A DNA stretch of 64,000 nucleotides, from contig NZ_FZMQ01000017.1 in the NCBI RefSeq assembly GCF_900197855.1, positions 1 to 64,000 of the forward strand. Reading direction: 5' to 3'. The translations under genes and the position numbers were made by a program. The number at the start of each line of letters is the position of its first letter. The stretch's first letter is position 1. The stretch comes from Helicobacter cynogastricus. Its GTDB lineage: Bacteria > Campylobacterota > Campylobacteria > Campylobacterales > Helicobacteraceae. Below are positions 26,256 to 38,832 of this stretch, piece by piece. Under the pieces are notes generated by a model. The model had not been told where the DNA came from, did not search any database, and saw only the letters and a program-made list of their open reading frames with translations.

Positions 26256-27453
26256 GCAGATCGATAGGGCGGGTTGTGATTTGCACCACAGCTTGCGCGC
26301 CCATGCCTTCCTTTCTCCCTATGAATCCTAAGCCTTCTAAAGTGGTGGCTTTGAGGTTAACTTGGTGGGGTTGTGCGTGTAACAAGCGGGCGATATTTTG
26401 GCAAATGCGCCCTCTATAGGGGGCAATTTTTGGAATCTCAGCCAAGAGATTGAGATCGACATTTTGCACGATATAGCCCATGTTTTGCAAGAGGGCGTAA
26501 ATCTCTTGGAGCATTATTACAGAGTCCATATTCTTAAAGCGAGGGTCTTGATCGCTATAATACATTCCAATATCCCCCCCCTTGATCGCCCCTAAGAGCG
26601 CATCGCTGAGCGCGTGCAAGAGCACATCCCCATCGCTATGGGCTCTAAGTCCTAAATGGGAGCAATCTGCAGGATCAATGAGCACCCCGCCTAGCTTGAG
26701 GGGTTTATGCGCTTCAAAAGCGTGTACATCAAAACCTAGCCCCATATGTTGGGTGGGCGGATCGATTAGAGGGGCTAACATGGCTAAGTCCCAGCGATGG
26801 GTAAGTTTATGTAGGCGTGTGCTTCCCTCTATAAATTCCACTTGCGCGCCCAAATGTAGCAAAGCACTACTCTCATCGGTAAAATGCCCCAAAGCATAGG
26901 CTCGTTTAAGGCTGGAAGTCAAGCAAATTTGAGGGGTTTGCACACAGCGGACCTCTTGTCTATTTAGCGTCCATGGTGGTGTTCCATAAACAAGTGTATC
27001 ATTGGGAGACACAGCCGGAGCAACGCCATCCAGGCTTTGTTTTTGCATAGTTTCAAAAAGATGAGCCAGCACACATAAATCTAGTCCAAAGCGCGCCACA
27101 TCACTCACCACCACAAAGCGGCTACTTACATGCTCTAAGGCATTTTGTACGCTCTCTTGGCGACTCTGTCCTCCCACCACCACACAAGCATCAGGGAGGC
27201 GTTGTTGTACAAAGACTTGCTCTATAGAGTTGCTCACCACCACAATAATGCGCTCAAAGCAACCCAAACGGACAAATTGTTCATACACTCTCTGCCATAA
27301 AGGCATGCCATGCACTAAAATCCACTGCTTTTTAAGTCTCTCTAGCCCAACTAAACCTTCTGCAAAACGCCTACCCTCTCCTGCAGCCGCTAGGATTAGC
27401 GAGATTCCCATAGCTTTAAAAACACTAAAATCTATTTCTCTTGACTTTGGCAT
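26242..27453 (-). CDS. ispDF: bifunctional MEP cytidylyltransferase / MECDP synthase
   Basis: 403 residues. The N-terminal IspD domain has the LILAAAGEGRRF nucleotide loop; the C-terminal IspF domain (from about residue 245) has MGLGFDVHAF, RAHSDGDVLLHALSDALLGA and GDIGMYYSD, including the metal-binding Asp and His. The two steps are fused, as in other Campylobacterota. An in-frame ATG at 27411 is an alternative start; neither has a strong ribosome binding site. Confidence 0.95.
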   Translation of the reverse strand: MPKSREIDFSVFKAMGISLILAAAGEGRRFAEGLVGLERLKKQWILVHGMPLWQRVYEQFVRLGCFERIIVVVSNSIEQVFVQQRLPDACVVVGGQSRQESVQNALEHVSSRFVVVSDVARFGLDLCVLAHLFETMQKQSLDGVAPAVSPNDTLVYGTPPWTLNRQEVRCVQTPQICLTSSLKRAYALGHFTDESSALLHLGAQVEFIEGSTRLHKLTHRWDLAMLAPLIDPPTQHMGLGFDVHAFEAHKPLKLGGVLIDPADCSHLGLRAHSDGDVLLHALSDALLGAIKGGDIGMYYSDQDPRFKNMDSVIMLQEIYALLQNMGYIVQNVDLNLLAEIPKIAPYRGRICQNIARLLHAQPHQVNLKATTLEGLGFIGRKEGMGAQAVVQITTRPIDLHEKS

Positions 27454-27615
27454 GACTCTTTATTCTATCGCATTTTGACTTAATATAGGCTAATATTCCA
27501 CCTTCAATAATTCAAAATATCCAAAAAGCTTACCAATAGCAACATAATAATCGTGTCTTGGGTTTTAAGCTGCGCTGCGCTATGTTAAGGCATTTTAGAC
27601 ACTAAGGAGATAGTC

Positions 27616-28953
27616 ATGGCACGCACATATTGCGACCAACGAAGCAATGATCCCATTAAAACCCAATTGCATTATGCCAAAAAGGGCATGATTACTGAAG
27701 AGATGGCCTATATTGCCAATGTGGAAGAGGTGAGTCCTGAAAGCGTGCGCGCGGAGGTAGCGCGTGGGCGTTTGATCATCCCCGCTAATATTAAGCACCG
27801 CAACTTAGAGCCCATGGGGATTGGAATCGCCCTTAAGACCAAGATTAATGCTAATATTGGCAGTTCGGCAATCATCCACTCCACTGAGGAGGAAGTAGAA
27901 AAGTTGCGCGTGGCTATCAAATACGGCGCGGACACGGTGATGGATCTCTCCACAGGAGGGGATTTGGACGCGATTCGTGCAGAAATCATTAAAGCTTCCA
28001 GCGTACCCATTGGCACCGTGCCTATGTACCAGATTTTGCACGATGTGAATAATGATGTCATGAAATTAGACATAGACACTATGTTAAAGGTACTGGAAAA
28101 ACAAGCCCAGCAAGGGGTGAGTTATTTTACGATTCATTGTGGCTTTTTGCTCGAGCACATGCCTTTTGTGAGCCAGCGCAAAATGGGCATTGTTAGTCGA
28201 GGCGGGAGTTTGATGGCCTCCTGGATGATGCACTATCACAAACAAAACCCCTTTTATGAAGCCTTTGATGACATTCTAGCCATTTGCCAGCAATATGATG
28301 TCAGTTTGAGTTTGGGGGATTCTTTGCGACCGGGTTGTTTGGCGGATGCAAGCGACACCGCCCAATTTGCCGAGCTCAAGGTTTTGGGTGAATTGGCCGC
28401 GCGCGCCTATGAAAAAGATGTACAAGTGATGATTGAAGGCCCCGGACATGTGCCCTTAAACCAAATTGAGCGTAATGTCAAACTCCAACAAGAGCTGTGC
28501 AACCAAGCTCCTTTTTATGTGTTAGGGCCTTTGGTAACTGACATTGCTGCTGGTTATGATCATATCGCTAGTGCCATTGGGGCATGTGTGGCGGCATGGA
28601 AAGGGGTAGCCATGCTCTGCTATGTTACCCCTAAAGAACATTTAGGTTTGCCTAACGCTAAAGATGTCCGAGAAGGTATTTTGGCCTATAAGATTGCCGC
28701 CCATGCCGCTGATATTGCGCGCGGGCGGGTGAATGCGCGTGTGCGTGATGATTTAATGAGTGATGCGCGCTACGCCTTTGAGTGGAATAAACAATTTGAG
28801 CTTGCCCTTGATCCCGATCGCGCCAAAGAATATCACGATGAAGCCCTGCCTCAAGAGGTCTTTAAAGAAGCGGAATTTTGCTCTATGTGCGGACCTAAAT
28901 TCTGTAGCTATAAGGTGAGTCAAGACATCTTTAGGAACTACAAGGGGGCTTAG
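27616..28953 (+). CDS. thiC: phosphomethylpyrimidine synthase
   Basis: 445 residues, short form of ThiC. Radical-SAM cluster motif near the C-terminus: [10 protein letters not shown] (C-x-x-C-x4-C). Other conserved parts are [31 protein letters not shown] and [10 protein letters not shown]. Makes the HMP pyrimidine of thiamine. Strong ribosome binding site (AAGGAG). I saw no THI-box riboswitch in the 160-base leader. Confidence 0.96.
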   Translation: MARTYCDQRSNDPIKTQLHYAKKGMITEEMAYIANVEEVSPESVRAEVARGRLIIPANIKHRNLEPMGIGIALKTKINANIGSSAIIHSTEEEVEKLRVAIKYGADTVMDLSTGGDLDAIRAEIIKASSVPIGTVPMYQILHDVNNDVMKLDIDTMLKVLEKQAQQGVSYFTIHCGFLLEHMPFVSQRKMGIVSRGGSLMASWMMHYHKQNPFYEAFDDILAICQQYDVSLSLGDSLRPGCLADASDTAQFAELKVLGELAARAYEKDVQVMIEGPGHVPLNQIERNVKLQQELCNQAPFYVLGPLVTDIAAGYDHIASAIGACVAAWKGVAMLCYVTPKEHLGLPNAKDVREGILAYKIAAHAADIARGRVNARVRDDLMSDARYAFEWNKQFELALDPDRAKEYHDEALPQEVFKEAEFCSMCGPKFCSYKVSQDIFRNYKGA

Positions 28954-29321
28954 TTCTGTTTATTGTCTCTGACGGAGGTGATATAGTAATAGATGGCCTT
29001 GATTTCATCAAGTGTCAAGTTGTAACGAGGCATAATAGACCTGCCTCGCTCTAGGGCGTTTTTGAAGCGTTCAAAGGGCAAGTTGTAAATGGGTGGGGCT
29101 TTGAAAATGCGTTCCTTGCCATGTTGCCTGTAGTGGGTGATGATTCTTTGCTCACCCAAAGGAGCATGGCAACGAGCACAACTAATATCGCGTGGGTTTT
29201 TATACAGCTCTTTGCCATATTCAAGAATGGTGATGAAGCTATCGTCCTTGACTTTACCTTTTAATAAGGTTTGCGCGCTTAATAACCCTAAAAACAGCCA
29301 CACAACCACCAACCCACGCAT
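28950..29321 (-). CDS. periplasmic monohaem c-type cytochrome
   Basis: About 123 residues from the ATG at 29321. The signal peptide is [15 protein letters not shown]. The haem motif is CARCH, and a downstream Met in SIMPRYN is the likely axial ligand, with the class I C-terminal helix [11 protein letters not shown]. Convergent with thiC (4-base overlap) and divergent from folD. Confidence 0.85.
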   Translation of the reverse strand: MRGLVVVWLFLGLLSAQTLLKGKVKDDSFITILEYGKELYKNPRDISCARCHAPLGEQRIITHYRQHGKERIFKAPPIYNLPFERFKNALERGRSIMPRYNLTLDEIKAIYYYITSVRDNKQN

Positions 29322-29347
29322 GCTAGCCCTTTTCAAAGATTTTTGAT

Positions 29348-29353
29348 TATAAT
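29348..29353 (+). promoter_or_regulatory. -10 element of folD
   Basis: TATAAT about 26 bases before the chosen folD start, lying between the divergent cytochrome and folD genes. It supports a folD start at 29379 instead of the longer frame beginning at 29343. Confidence 0.5.
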
Positions 29354-29378
29354 AGCGCAAAAATTTCTTAGGATGGAT

Positions 29379-30227
29379 ATGGCGTTGTTAGATGGGTGGA
29401 CCTTAGCAAAAGAGCGGGAAGTGGCGTTAAGTCAAGAAGTGGCGCGCTTGGGGGTTACGCCCATATTGGTTGTGATCTTGGTAGGCGAGAATCCTGCCAG
29501 TCAGCTCTATGTCCAAATGAAGGCTAAAGCGTGCATGCGCGTGGGCATTGATTGTCAAGTACAAAGCCTTAAAAGTGAGCTTTCCCAACAAGCCCTACTA
29601 GAGATTTTGCACAATCTTAACAACGATCCGCGTGTGCATGGGATTTTAGTCCAACTCCCCCTACCTAAGCATTTGGACACACGCGAGATTTTAGAAGCGA
29701 TCGCGCCCTGTAAGGATGTAGATGGCTTCCATCCGCTCAATGTGGGGCGAGTGTATTCTAATAGCCTACTTAAGGGGTTTTTGCCCGCTACGGCAATGGG
29801 AGTGATGGAACTTTTAGAACATTATGACATTCCCATTAAAGGGCAAGATGTGGTCATTGTAGGAGCGAGCAATATCATTGGAAAACCCTTAGCCTCTTTA
29901 ATGCTCAATGCAGGAGCGAGTGTGAGCATTTGTCATATTTTAACTAAAGATTTGAGCATGTATACCCAAAGAGCGGATATTATATGTGTGGGCGTGGGCA
30001 AACCTAGACTAATCAGATCGGAAATGGTTAAAGAGGGGGCTGTTATAGTGGATATTGGAATTAATAAAGAGGGGGACAGAGTGGTAGGAGATGCCGATTT
30101 TGAGGCATTGAAGGACAAAGTTAGCTATATCACTCCTGTGCCCAAAGGGGTAGGACCTATGACTATTAGCGCACTTTTAGAAAACACACTTCTAGCCGCT
30201 AAAACCTCTCTGGAGTCCTCATGTTAA
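29379..30227 (+). CDS. folD: methylenetetrahydrofolate dehydrogenase / cyclohydrolase
   Basis: 283 residues from the ATG at 29379 (AGGA five bases before). The folate/catalytic region is [12 protein letters not shown] with the catalytic Lys, the substrate loop is VQLPLPKHL, and [12 protein letters not shown] and [14 protein letters not shown] form the NADP site. Bifunctional one-carbon enzyme. First gene of the folD-lepB-rpiB run seen as HP0577-HP0574 in H. pylori. Confidence 0.96.
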   Translation: MALLDGWTLAKEREVALSQEVARLGVTPILVVILVGENPASQLYVQMKAKACMRVGIDCQVQSLKSELSQQALLEILHNLNNDPRVHGILVQLPLPKHLDTREILEAIAPCKDVDGFHPLNVGRVYSNSLLKGFLPATAMGVMELLEHYDIPIKGQDVVIVGASNIIGKPLASLMLNAGASVSICHILTKDLSMYTQRADIICVGVGKPRLIRSEMVKEGAVIVDIGINKEGDRVVGDADFEALKDKVSYITPVPKGVGPMTISALLENTLLAAKTSLESSC

Positions 30228-31075
30228 AGAAAATCAACCGCTTTATTTCCAGCTGGACAGGAAGTCTTATTTTAGTGCTCTTGGCGATTTTTTTCATCGC
30301 CCAAGCTTTCATCATCCCCTCGCGCTCGATGGTGGGCACGCTCTATGAGGGCGACATGCTCTTTGTGAAAAAATTTAGCTATGGAATCCCCATTCCTAGA
30401 CTTCCATGGCTGGACATTCCCCTCTTGCCCGATTTCAAGGGCAATGGGCATTTGATTGAGGGCAAACGCCCTCAGCGGGGCGAGGTGGTGGTCTTTATTC
30501 CACCTACTAATAAGGGCTATTATGTGAAACGACTCTTTGCAGTGGGGGGAGATGAGGTCATTTTTAATCAAGAGGGATTTTATTTGCATCCCAAAGAGAG
30601 TGATGGTGATTCGCAGTACATTAGAAAGCACTTCCCTCACCACCAGATCAAGCAGTTTCTAGGCAAAGATTTTGTCTTTGCCCCCTATGCTTCTGCGCAT
30701 AAGGGAATTTTTTATGCTCAAAACAACCGCACTTTTGAGGTGATGCAAGCTCTAGCAACCCATCAAGTTGAGATCAAAGGAGTGAGTGTTTCTATGCCTC
30801 TCATAGAACTGGAAGGTGAAACGCTTTTTTATACAAAGATTGAACCTGATCACTTCTTTATGATTGGAGATAATCGGGACGATAGTAGCGATTCACGTTT
30901 TTGGGGGAGTGTACCCTATAGCCACATTGTGGGCACACCTTGGTTTGTTTATTTTAGTCTTAATCTCACCAATAGTGAGGGCACAAACGACCCTAAAGAT
31001 ATTTTCAAGGTGCGCTGGAAGCGCATGTTTAAGAGTTTGAGTGGGCTTGAAGCCATTGCCGGAGAGTCAAAATGA
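30221..31075 (+). CDS. lepB: signal peptidase I
   Basis: 284 residues. One N-terminal membrane helix ([17 protein letters not shown]), then the catalytic Ser in PSRSMVGTL, the catalytic Lys in [12 protein letters not shown], and box [12 protein letters not shown]. Cleaves Sec signal peptides on the periplasmic face. Overlaps folD and rpiB. Confidence 0.96.
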   Translation: MLKKINRFISSWTGSLILVLLAIFFIAQAFIIPSRSMVGTLYEGDMLFVKKFSYGIPIPRLPWLDIPLLPDFKGNGHLIEGKRPQRGEVVVFIPPTNKGYYVKRLFAVGGDEVIFNQEGFYLHPKESDGDSQYIRKHFPHHQIKQFLGKDFVFAPYASAHKGIFYAQNNRTFEVMQALATHQVEIKGVSVSMPLIELEGETLFYTKIEPDHFFMIGDNRDDSSDSRFWGSVPYSHIVGTPWFVYFSLNLTNSEGTNDPKDIFKVRWKRMFKSLSGLEAIAGESK

Positions 31076-31524
31076 AAGAGATTATACTAGGTTGTGATCA
31101 CGCAGGGCTAACTCTAGGGGAATTTATCCAAAGCCTCTTATCCTCCGATCAAACCCGTCTCACTTTTTGCAAGCCCCCAACAGGTACACGGGTAGATTAC
31201 CCTGATTACGCTAAAGAAGTTTGTAACAAATTGTTAGCTTCGTCCATGCCCAAAGATACACGCGGAATTTTAGTTTGTGGCAGTGGGATTGGCATGAGCA
31301 TCGCTTGTAATAAAATTCCCGGAGTGCGTGCTGCTTTGTGCACAGACGCATACATGGCCAAAATGGCGCGTTTGCATAATGATGCCAATGTACTTTGTTT
31401 GGGACAAAATGTCGTGGGTTTTGGGGTAGCTCAGAGCATTGTAGAAGCCTTTTTGCAAACAAAGTTTGAGGGGGGAAGACATGCGATCCGTGTACAAAAA
31501 TTAGAGAGGATGAACACATGTTAG
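31072..31524 (+). CDS. rpiB: ribose-5-phosphate isomerase B
   Basis: 150 residues. GCDHAGLTLGEFI at the N-terminus, LVCGSGIGMSIACNK with the catalytic Cys, and GVRAALCTDAYMA. Interconverts ribose-5-P and ribulose-5-P. Confidence 0.95.
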   Translation: MKEIILGCDHAGLTLGEFIQSLLSSDQTRLTFCKPPTGTRVDYPDYAKEVCNKLLASSMPKDTRGILVCGSGIGMSIACNKIPGVRAALCTDAYMAKMARLHNDANVLCLGQNVVGFGVAQSIVEAFLQTKFEGGRHAIRVQKLERMNTC

Positions 31525-31850
31525 CCCAATGGATGATCGTCACTCTTGTTGTGCTTTTTGTGGCTTACATGGCCATTCGTGCGTTTTTTTACCGCTCTGT
31601 GGCTAAACGCCAAGAAAAATACTCTGCTTCTATGAAGCTCACTTTGCAAGAGGCTGAAGTATTGATTCAAAAACACCAATTACAACTCCAACGTTCTTTG
31701 GGCAATATTGATATTTTAACCCATGAGATGAACGCGCTCAAGGATGAAGTGAAAGTACTCAAACAGCGCAATGCACAATACCGCCTAGAAACCGACAAAT
31801 ATAAAGCCCGTATCCGCGAATTAGAACAAAAAATTGAAGCGTTATTGTAA
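31518..31850 (+). CDS. small membrane-anchored coiled-coil protein
   Basis: 110 residues: one N-terminal membrane helix (WMIVTLVVLFVAYMAIRAFF) and a cytoplasmic coiled coil. No family I can name; the recalled syntenic gene HP0573 is likewise uncharacterised. Translationally coupled to rpiB (7-base overlap). Confidence 0.8.
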   Translation: MLAQWMIVTLVVLFVAYMAIRAFFYRSVAKRQEKYSASMKLTLQEAEVLIQKHQLQLQRSLGNIDILTHEMNALKDEVKVLKQRNAQYRLETDKYKARIRELEQKIEALL

Positions 31851-31859
31851 GGAAGATCG

Positions 31860-32405
31860 ATGTTTAGCCAAAAACTCAAAGCCCAACTTCACGAGGCGAT
31901 TAGAGAAGTGCCCGATTATCCCAAGGCGGGCGTTTTATTTAGGGACATTACCCCCCTTATCAACCATCCCGCACTTTTCTCCAAGTTGATAGACACCCTC
32001 AAGGTGCGCTATCAACACCATAGCATTGATTTTGTGGTGGGCATTGAAGCGCGCGGCTTCATTCTTGGCGCAGCACTAGCATACGCGCTAGGTGTGGGTT
32101 TTGTGCCCGTGCGCAAAAAAGGCAAATTACCTTTTAAGACCCTTGAGGTCTCCTATCAGCTAGAATATGGCGCAGGTAGTGTAGAAATGCACACAGACGC
32201 GTTTAAAGAGATCAAGGACGCGCATGTCTTGCTGGTGGATGATTTGATCGCCACAGGGGGTACGGCTTTAGCCAGCTTGGAACTCATTGAGAGATTGCAG
32301 GCTAAGTGTCTTGAAGCCTGCTTTTTGATTAATTTAAAGGAATTGGGGGGGTTGGAAAAAATGTCAGAAAAAGTGAATACCTTTAGTATTTTGGAGTACT
32401 CTTAA
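31860..32405 (+). CDS. apt: adenine phosphoribosyltransferase
   Basis: 181 residues. PRPP-binding motif VLLVDDLIATGGTAL, GIEARGFILGAALAYAL and the FVPVRKKGKLP flexible loop. Adenine salvage to AMP, relevant in an organism that releases adenine from futalosine-type intermediates. Confidence 0.95.
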   Translation: MFSQKLKAQLHEAIREVPDYPKAGVLFRDITPLINHPALFSKLIDTLKVRYQHHSIDFVVGIEARGFILGAALAYALGVGFVPVRKKGKLPFKTLEVSYQLEYGAGSVEMHTDAFKEIKDAHVLLVDDLIATGGTALASLELIERLQAKCLEACFLINLKELGGLEKMSEKVNTFSILEYS

Positions 32406-32424
32406 TGGTGCAGAATGGGTATTA

Positions 32425-34528
<2,104 letters not shown>

Positions 34529-34529
<1 letters not shown>

Positions 34530-35629
34530 TGGGACTCTCTATTGGAATTGTGGGCTTGCCTAATGTGGGCAAGTCCAGCCTTTTTAACGCGCTCACACGC
34601 AGCGCGCAAGCCCAGAGCGCGAATTACCCCTTTTGCACCATCGATCCTAATAAGGCGATCGTAGATGTGCCCGATACACGCCTGCAGGCTCTAGCGCGCA
34701 TTGTCAAACCTGAGCGCATCCAACATTCCAGCGTGGAGTTTGTGGACATTGCTGGACTTATCAAGGGAGCAAGTCAGGGCGAGGGCTTGGGTAACCAGTT
34801 TTTGGCCCATGTGCGTGAATGTGCGGTGATCTTGCATGTGGTGCGCTGTTTTGAGGATAGCAATGTAGTCCACGTGAGCTCTCAAGTAGACCCCTTAGCG
34901 GATATGGAAGTGATTGAGATCGAGCTGATTTTAGCAGATATTCAAAGCTTGCAAAAACGCCTTGAGCGCTTAGAAAAACTGGCTAAGAGCTCTAAGCCAG
35001 CCCATACACAATTAGAGTTCGCACGCGCGCTTTTGGCGCATTTAAACGAGCTCAAGAGCGCGGACTCCTTTGCACAAAAAGATCATCCCCTCTTTGCAGA
35101 ACTCAATCAAGAATTGCGCTTTTTGAGCGCAAAAAAAGTGATTTATGTAGCCAATGTGGGTGAGGAAGAGGTGGGCTCATTGCAAGGGCATGCCCTCAAG
35201 GTGCAAGAGCGCGCCATGCAAAGGGGAGCGCATTTTGTGCACCTGAGTGCCAAATTGGAGGAAGAGCTAGGGGGCATGGAAGAGGGCGAGGCTAGAGAGT
35301 TTTTAGCTAGTTTGGGCATCGCACAAAGCGGATTGGATCAAGTGATTCGTTTAGGCTTTGAAGTGTTAGGTTTGATGAGTTATTTCACCGCTGGGGTCAA
35401 AGAAGTGCGCGCATGGACCATTGAGCGTGGTTCTAAAGCCCCAGAGGCGGCCGGGGTGATCCATAAGGACTTTGAAAAGGGTTTCATCCGTGCAGAAACC
35501 ATTGCCTACGCGGATTTTATCGCCTATGGGGGCGAGCAGGGTGCCAAAGAAAAGGGGGCATTGCGCATTGAGGGCAAAGATTACATTGTCCAAGATGGGG
35601 ATGTGATGCATTTTAGATTCCATGTGTAG
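34529..35629 (+). CDS. ychF: YchF/OLA1-family ATPase
   Basis: 366 residues from the GTG at 34529, whose first base is the last base of the pepA stop. G1 [10 protein letters not shown]3 [10 protein letters not shown], and the altered G4 NVGEE, typical of YchF and giving ATP preference. A coiled coil and a C-terminal TGS-like domain ([15 protein letters not shown]) follow. Ribosome-associated. Confidence 0.96.
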
Positions 35630-35632
35630 CTA

Positions 35633-35641
35633 TGTTATAAT
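35633..35641 (+). promoter_or_regulatory. extended -10 promoter of cheV
   Basis: TGTTATAAT (TGn plus TATAAT) starting 4 bases after the ychF stop and 26 bases before the cheV ATG, with GAGGAG in between. A typical Helicobacter sigma-80 promoter, not the sigma-54 or sigma-28 type. Confidence 0.65.
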
Positions 35642-35666
35642 GTGCTTTTATTCTTGAGGAGTGCAG

Positions 35667-36638
35667 ATGGCGAATAATCTTGCCCATGTTGATCAGGTAA
35701 CCAATCTCCACCGCAATAATGAATTGCAGCTTTTATGTTTTAGGCTGGGTAAGAATAAAGACCTCTATGCGGTGAATGTGTTTAAAATCCGCGAGGTGGT
35801 GAAGTATAATGGCAGTTTGACCATGATTAGTCATGAGCCTAATTCTTTGGTTGAAGGGCTTATTATCATTCGAGAACTCACAATCCCCCTCATTGACATG
35901 AAAAAGTGGTTCTATTATGATAGCAATAACAAGCAAAAAGATCTACGCCCCTTTAGGATTGAAAAAGACCCTAAAGAGGACGACATTATTATGATCTGCG
36001 AGTTTTCCCGCTGGACAATCGGGGTACGCATTTATGAAGCGGATCGGATTTTAAACAAACGTTGGACAGAGATCGAACAGAGCGCAGGCGTGGGAGGCAA
36101 TAGTGGCAATTCTAAGTTAGTGAGCCGTACGCGTTATTTTGATGGTCGCTTGGTGCAAGTGGTGGACATTGAAAAAATGCTTACGGATGTCTTCCCTTGG
36201 ATTGAACAGGAGAGTCAAGAGGAGCTCAACCGCCTCTCCCAGCTCTATAGCGATAAAATCGTGCTCTTTGCAGACGATTCCCCCAGTGTGCTTAAGACCA
36301 TGCAAACCATTTTGGACAAATTGGGTATTAAACATATTGATTTTATCAATGGGCAACAACTCCTAGATTATCTTTTCGATCCTGAAACCGTGATTGAAGA
36401 CATTGGACTCATCATTACTGACCTTGAAATGCCAGAAGCGAGCGGGTTTGAAGTGATTCGGCGTGTCAAACTTGATCCTAACACACTCAAAATTCCCATT
36501 GTAGTTAACTCATCTATGAGTGGTAGCAGTAATGAAGAGATGGCTAAGTCTTTGCATGCCGATGACTTCATATCTAAATCTAATCCTTTAGATGTAGAGC
36601 GCATTGTTAAACAATTTTTACATGCACGCCCAGTTTAA
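35667..36638 (+). CDS. cheV1: chemotaxis coupling protein CheV (CheW + receiver)
   Basis: 323 residues from the ATG at 35667. The N-terminal CheW domain (FRLGKNKDLYAVNVFKIREV, GLIIIRELTIPLIDM) is followed by a receiver domain with the acidic pair FADDSPSV, phospho-Asp in IITDLEMPE and the conserved Lys in DDFISKSNP. Couples chemoreceptors to CheA. The gene pair with nspC matches HP0019-HP0020, hence CheV1. Confidence 0.92.
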   Translation: MANNLAHVDQVTNLHRNNELQLLCFRLGKNKDLYAVNVFKIREVVKYNGSLTMISHEPNSLVEGLIIIRELTIPLIDMKKWFYYDSNNKQKDLRPFRIEKDPKEDDIIMICEFSRWTIGVRIYEADRILNKRWTEIEQSAGVGGNSGNSKLVSRTRYFDGRLVQVVDIEKMLTDVFPWIEQESQEELNRLSQLYSDKIVLFADDSPSVLKTMQTILDKLGIKHIDFINGQQLLDYLFDPETVIEDIGLIITDLEMPEASGFEVIRRVKLDPNTLKIPIVVNSSMSGSSNEEMAKSLHADDFISKSNPLDVERIVKQFLHARPV

Positions 36639-37837
36639 TGGATTATAAGGCTATCCCCTCACCTTGCTATGTGCTTGAGTTGGCCAAGTTACAACGCAAT
36701 TTAGCGATCTTAGAGCGCGCCCAAACCCAAGCTCAGGTCAAAATCCTGCTTGCTCTCAAGGGCTTTGCCTTTTGGCGTAGCTTTGAGTGGGTGCGTTCTA
36801 GTTTATATGGTTGTTGTGCAAGTGGGGTACATGAAGCCTTGCTTGCCTATGAAGAATTTGGCTCTAGAGAGAGCGGTAAAGAAATTTGCGTCTTTAGCCC
36901 GGGTTATAAACCCGATGAGATCGCTCAACTTCTGCCCATCGCCACACATATTGTCTTTAATTCTTTCGCTCAATACCACGCCTATCAAGACTCCATAGTG
37001 GCCAAAAATAAAAAGTTAGCCAAGTTGGGGCTCTCTCCTATTAAGGTCGGCTTACGTGTCAACCCCCTTTTTAGCCGTGTAAGTCCTCTTATTTACAACC
37101 CTTGCGCGCCCCATAGCCGTTTGGGCATCACACCTCATGCCTTTAAGCAGGGGGTAGAGGAGTTTGGATTAGAGGGCATTAGTGGGTTGCATTTCCACAC
37201 CCATTGCGAGCAGGATTCCCCTGCATTAGCCGAAACTTTAGAACATGTCAGTGCGCATTTTGGGGAGTTCATCGCACAAATGGAGTGGATGAATTTTGGG
37301 GGTGGACAACATATCACCAAAGAAGGGTATTCTTTGGAAATCTTGAGTCAAGCGGTGCGGGACTTTCGGGCGCATTATCCCAATATCCACGATATTTTTT
37401 TAGAGCCGGGCGAGGCAGTGGGCTGGCAAGTGGGTTTTTTGCTCTCTAGTGTGGTGGATGTTGTGGAGAATGAGGGACAGATTGCAATTCTAGATATTAG
37501 CATTGCTAATCACATGCCTGATTGTTTGGAAATGCCTTATAGACCTGAAATTTTGCATATAGACAAAAATGGAGAAGCACAACCCGAGTTAGAGGGAGGT
37601 CTGCCCTACTATTTGGGCGGAGTGAGTTGCCTAGCTGGAGATTTTATTGGGCCTTATTATTTTGCCCAACCCCTAGAGGTGGGTGATCAAATTATTTTTC
37701 AAGACATGCTTCATTATACGATCGTTAAAAATAACACTTTTAATGGAGTCGCTCTGCCCTCTTTGGGTTTGGTGGCTAATGGAGAGTTTGAATTACTTAA
37801 ATCCTTTGAGTATACCCACTATAAGGGGCGTAACTAA
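36638..37837 (+). CDS. nspC: carboxynorspermidine/carboxyspermidine decarboxylase
   Basis: 399 residues, alanine-racemase-fold PLP enzyme. Lys in LLALKGFAFW binds PLP; HFHTHCEQD and EPGEAVGW are conserved. Last step of the alternative spermidine pathway. Overlaps cheV by one base. Confidence 0.94.
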   Translation: MDYKAIPSPCYVLELAKLQRNLAILERAQTQAQVKILLALKGFAFWRSFEWVRSSLYGCCASGVHEALLAYEEFGSRESGKEICVFSPGYKPDEIAQLLPIATHIVFNSFAQYHAYQDSIVAKNKKLAKLGLSPIKVGLRVNPLFSRVSPLIYNPCAPHSRLGITPHAFKQGVEEFGLEGISGLHFHTHCEQDSPALAETLEHVSAHFGEFIAQMEWMNFGGGQHITKEGYSLEILSQAVRDFRAHYPNIHDIFLEPGEAVGWQVGFLLSSVVDVVENEGQIAILDISIANHMPDCLEMPYRPEILHIDKNGEAQPELEGGLPYYLGGVSCLAGDFIGPYYFAQPLEVGDQIIFQDMLHYTIVKNNTFNGVALPSLGLVANGEFELLKSFEYTHYKGRN

Positions 37838-38667
37838 TTTCTAAGCGTGGCTACGAAGCCTCGATTAAGCTTAGCGTAATCGTTATAAAACACTCCTCGA
37901 TAGCCTCTGATTTCCAAATATTCGCTCAAAGATGCCTTTTGATTGTCTCCCATTTCACAAATGAGGAATTTCACCCGCTTGCTAGCCGCCTCATCAATGA
38001 GAGCTTTTAAAATCTCATCCCCCTCTTCGCCTCCATACAGGGCAATTTCTGGTTCATAGCGCACCGATTCCTCTAGGGGGTAATCTAGGGGAATGTAGGG
38101 GGGGTTGCTCACTACAAGAGTGCGCGCAGGAATATCTACACCCTGCAACAAAGAGGTGTGCATCAAAGAGATACGAGATTGCAAACTAAAAGTAGTGATA
38201 TTAATACTAGCAACCTCTAGGGCATCCATAGAAATATCTGTGCCCATTATGCTAATTTTAGGATGTTGTAAGGCCAAACTGATAGCAACCACACCGCTCC
38301 CAATTCCAACCTCAATCACATTTTTAATGCCATATTCTTGGATGAGTTCAGAAGCTTGGTGTACCAATAGTTCCGTTTCTGGCCTAGGGATTAAAACCCG
38401 TTCATCCACAAAAAATAGGCGACTATAAAAACTCACTTCGTGAGTGATGTATTCAATAGGCTTGCCACGCGCACGGGCTTTAACCATGCGCATAAAGCGT
38501 TCTAAGGCAAAATCTTCTAATTCTTCTTGGGCATGCATGTGCAAATAAACACGATCCACGCCTAAAAGATGGGCTAAAAGAATCTCCGATTCTAGGGCTG
38601 TCCGTATGCCCTTGTCTCTAAGCAATTTCTTAGCCTCATAAAGTGCCTTGGAGATATTTGTTTCCAT
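37834..38667 (-). CDS. prmC: protein N5-glutamine methyltransferase (release factors)
   Basis: 277 residues. A helical N-terminal domain is followed by the SAM-binding EVGIGSGVVAISLAL, and NPPYIPL is the catalytic NPPY that places the Gln amide. VLIPRPETELLV is diagnostic. Convergent with nspC (4-base overlap). Confidence 0.94.
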   Translation of the reverse strand: METNISKALYEAKKLLRDKGIRTALESEILLAHLLGVDRVYLHMHAQEELEDFALERFMRMVKARARGKPIEYITHEVSFYSRLFFVDERVLIPRPETELLVHQASELIQEYGIKNVIEVGIGSGVVAISLALQHPKISIMGTDISMDALEVASINITTFSLQSRISLMHTSLLQGVDIPARTLVVSNPPYIPLDYPLEESVRYEPEIALYGGEEGDEILKALIDEAASKRVKFLICEMGDNQKASLSEYLEIRGYRGVFYNDYAKLNRGFVATLRN

Positions 38668-38832
38668 TAATCACAACTTAAATTTTGGATTGGCAAAAAC
38701 TCCATTCTACACTAAAAAACCTTTTAAAATACCCCTTGTTGTAGGGGTTTAATGCGTATTAAGAGTCCTTGAGTAGAGTTTCTTCTCTATTCCATATAAA
38801 AATGATGTTAGAATGTACAGAAAGGTTGTTTT

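Noticed and set aside
27454-27615. TPP riboswitch upstream of thiC
   Set aside because: No CUGAGA-type THI box or matching pyrophosphate helix could be found in the leader.
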